The notes below the pieces were generated by a model. The model did no database searches, was not told where the DNA came from, and worked only from the letters and a program-made list of their open reading frames with translations. Made by a program: the position numbers and the translations under genes. From the NCBI GenBank assembly GCA_003224195.1, contig QHYP01000336.1, forward strand, positions 624-9,444: DNA of 8,821 bases, written 5' to 3'. The stretch is from Acidobacteriota bacterium (GTDB lineage Bacteria; Acidobacteriota; Terriglobia; Acidiferrales; UBA7541). Shown one piece after another: positions 7,896 to 8,821 of the stretch (its first letter is position 1; each line of letters opens with the position of its first letter).

Positions 7896-7920
7896 AAACT
7901 TGGTCCAGCGGACCCGGTTT
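7896..7920. promoter_or_regulatory. 25-bp interrupted inverted repeat, candidate operator distal to araD
   Basis: The arms are AAAC, two unmatched bases, GGTCC, a 3-nt centre AGC, GGACC, two unmatched bases and GTTT, giving 9 matched pairs of 11. It begins at the last base of a perfect TTGACA box (minus strand, 7925-7920) and covers the expected -35 to -10 spacer and the position of a poor -10 (CAAGTT, 7902-7897). That is where a repressor would block RNA polymerase. Its centre lies about 30 bp, close to three helical turns, from the centre of the proximal inverted repeat. Confidence 0.5.
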
Positions 7921-7928
7921 GTCAATCT

Positions 7929-7980
7929 CGATCTCGTCCCGCGGGCAATCTCTCCATCTGTCCGAGCGATCTGGTCCCGC
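7929..7980. repeat. Direct repeat pair, 14 nt, 13/14 identical
   Basis: The plus-strand words CGATCTCGTCCCGC (7929-7942) and CGATCTGGTCCCGC (7967-7980) differ at one base and are 38 nt apart start to start. The TGGTCC core of the second copy also occurs in the distal inverted repeat at 7901-7906. This could be a tandem regulator-binding arrangement or a small local duplication. Confidence 0.4.
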
Positions 7981-8095
7981 ATGTCAACGGTTGTACCACG
8001 AAAAATCAGCAAACCAGGTTCTCACCGCGGATCGAAACCTCCGCGACCGTTTTGCGCACCCGCGCCGGCCACCTATGTCGACACCCAATGCCCGT

Positions 8096-8539
8096 TCAGA
8101 AATAAAAGTGCAATCCAAGCTGGGTCGTCCTGCTGTTGAACGCCGTCCGGCTGATCTGTCGGATCGGCGTTGGGCTCCGCGAACTCCGTGTGATTCGGCA
8201 AGTTGAAGAAATCCGCCGAGAACGTAAGGCGCATCTGCTCCCGAGTAGGGATCTTGAAATCCTTTTGCAGGGAGAAGTCAAAATTGTTGACGCCGGGATT
8301 TCGGATATTGGAGAAGTAGCGCGGCGCATTCCCAAAGGCCTTGTGGACATCGAATGGACCCGTCAGATCTACCAAGCCACCCGCTGGACACGTCCCGGAG
8401 AAGTCGAATGCGCCCGTGTCAAACCAGTGGCTCGGGGTCTGCTGGAAGCCCGACGGGAGCGGATTGCCGATCATCATGGGACGATCCGACAACACTCCCG
8501 CGCCGTTGCAGAATCCATAGGCATTGTCCGTAATCCCGA
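8096..8539 (-). pseudogene. Orphan C-terminal remnant of a second Oar-like TonB-dependent receptor, frameshifted
   Basis: From just downstream of the preceding receptor's stop, one frame reads through AYGFCNGAGVLSDRPMMIGN, then HWFDTGAFDF, AFGNAPRYFSNIRNPGVNNF and DFFNLPNHTEFAEPNADP. These are signature motifs of the last beta-barrel strands of Oar/CarboxypepD_reg-like receptors. About 148 codons remain of a family usually around 1000 residues long. There is no plug, no N-terminus and no start codon in a sensible place (the GTG at 8495 lies inside the domain). The frame then breaks at about 8159-8165: the expected terminal strand QISRTAFNSRTTQLGLHFYF is present in the neighbouring frame, ending in TGA at 8096-8098, while the original frame runs on as nonsense to 8073. 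One extra base, or two missing, explains this. The fragment is non-functional as it stands. Confidence 0.8.
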
Positions 8540-8821
8540 TTAGAACTCCAGCTTCAACGCCAATTGAATCATGCGATTGGCGTAAGATGTTGCCGAGGAA
8601 CCGTAATTGACCGAATTGCGCGTGTGGGTCAGTTGGCCTGCCGCTCGATCTGAAAGCTCAAGTACAGGTATGGCGAAATGGGGAGTATTGGTTAGATTGA
8701 AGAACTCGCCACGGACTTGCAGCCTTGTGCGCTCGGTTAATGGAATCGCCTTGATCAATCCTAGGTCAAAGTTTCTGTAGCCGGGCGCTCGCAGGAAATT
8801 GCGTGGCTCGTCGCCTGGTAG
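8540..8821 (-). CDS. Oar-like TonB-dependent receptor, C-terminal end (partial)
   Basis: This open frame enters from beyond the right edge of the window and ends at TAA 8540-8542, so only about the last 93 residues are visible. The sequence RNFLRAPGYRNFDLGLIKAI, followed by RLQVRGEFFNLTNTPHF, is the hallmark of the final strands of carboxypeptidase-regulatory-like (Oar-type) outer-membrane receptors, which are abundant in Acidobacteriota. The last strand MIQLALKLEF ends in Phe, as outer-membrane barrels do for BAM recognition. The TTG at 8758 is internal and not a start. By analogy such receptors import large substrates with TonB energy. Its position upstream of the arabinose genes suggests, but does not prove, uptake of plant-derived oligosaccharides. 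Confidence 0.85.
   Translation of the reverse strand, partial: LPGDEPRNFLRAPGYRNFDLGLIKAIPLTERTRLQVRGEFFNLTNTPHFAIPVLELSDRAAGQLTHTRNSVNYGSSATSYANRMIQLALKLEF

Larger units (their letters stand above)
7833..8095 (-). promoter_or_regulatory. Control region upstream of araD
   Basis: A 263 nt non-coding stretch between the receptor remnant and araD. On the minus strand it contains, in order: a GC-rich hairpin candidate (CCGCG at 8041-8045 with CGCGG at 8026-8030, no good T-run); a TTGACA box (complement of 7982-7987) without a good -10; a direct repeat of 14 nt with one mismatch (7967-7980 and 7929-7942); a second TTGACA box (7920-7925) leading into an inverted repeat (7896-7920); a second inverted repeat (7869-7886); and CATAAT (7840-7845), a five-of-six match to the -10 consensus, just before the start codon. 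This is the most likely site of promoter and operator control for the arabinose genes. No coding region is credible here. Confidence 0.5.

Noticed and set aside
7982..7987. Perfect TTGACA box as the main araD promoter
   Set aside because: No acceptable -10 hexamer occurs 16-19 nt downstream on the minus strand; the second TTGACA (7920-7925) is a somewhat better, though still weak, candidate.
8025..8045. GC-rich hairpin after the receptor remnant as a terminator
   Set aside because: The 5-bp CGCGG/CCGCG stem has a 10-nt loop, and the nearest T-run is about 20 nt further downstream, so it does not have intrinsic-terminator geometry.
1..8821. Defence, phage, CRISPR or mobile-element signatures
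   Set aside because: I saw no transposase or integrase motifs, regularly spaced repeats, terminal inverted repeats with target duplications, or tRNA-like attachment sites; the window reads as a metabolic locus.

Overview
The window looks like a carbohydrate-utilisation locus of a free-living Gram-negative bacterium, most likely an Acidobacteriota member. The basis is two Oar-like TonB-dependent receptor C-termini typical of that phylum, secreted plant-polysaccharide hydrolases, and an unusual FucI-type isomerase in an arabinose cassette. This taxonomy is inferred from protein style only. Every gene I accept lies on the minus strand, so transcription runs from right to left.

Layout in transcription order: (1) 8821-8540, the C-terminal end of an Oar-like TonB-dependent receptor that enters from outside the window. 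(2) about 8539-8096, directly abutting its stop codon, the orphan C-terminal piece of a second Oar-like receptor, which also carries a frameshift just before its terminal beta-strand. (3) 8095-7833, a non-coding control region with two inverted repeats, a 13/14 direct repeat and TTGACA boxes. (4) 7832-7131, L-ribulose-5-phosphate 4-epimerase (AraD). (5) 7064-5631, an L-fucose/L-arabinose isomerase family enzyme. (6) 5631-4064, an AraB-type ribulokinase broken by a small deletion that shifts the frame. (7) 3946-1805, a secreted GH42 beta-galactosidase. (8) 1712-12, a secreted GH35-like beta-galactosidase with a DUF5597-like C-terminal part.

Read together, genes 4-6 form an L-arabinose catabolic cassette: arabinose to ribulose, to ribulose 5-phosphate, to xylulose 5-phosphate. 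Genes 7-8 would strip galactosyl (or, for GH42, possibly L-arabinopyranosyl) residues from plant polymers outside the cytoplasm. Type II arabinogalactan, or galactose- and arabinose-substituted pectin or xyloglucan, are plausible substrates; this is inference. The TonB receptor upstream could import the oligosaccharides. No transporter, arabinofuranosidase or regulator is visible in the window.

The most notable points are: two damaged genes in one short locus (kinase and second receptor), either real decay or assembly error; a FucI-type isomerase standing where a classical AraA would be expected; and a structured operator-like region in front of araD. I see no RNA gene, CRISPR array, insertion sequence or phage-like feature.
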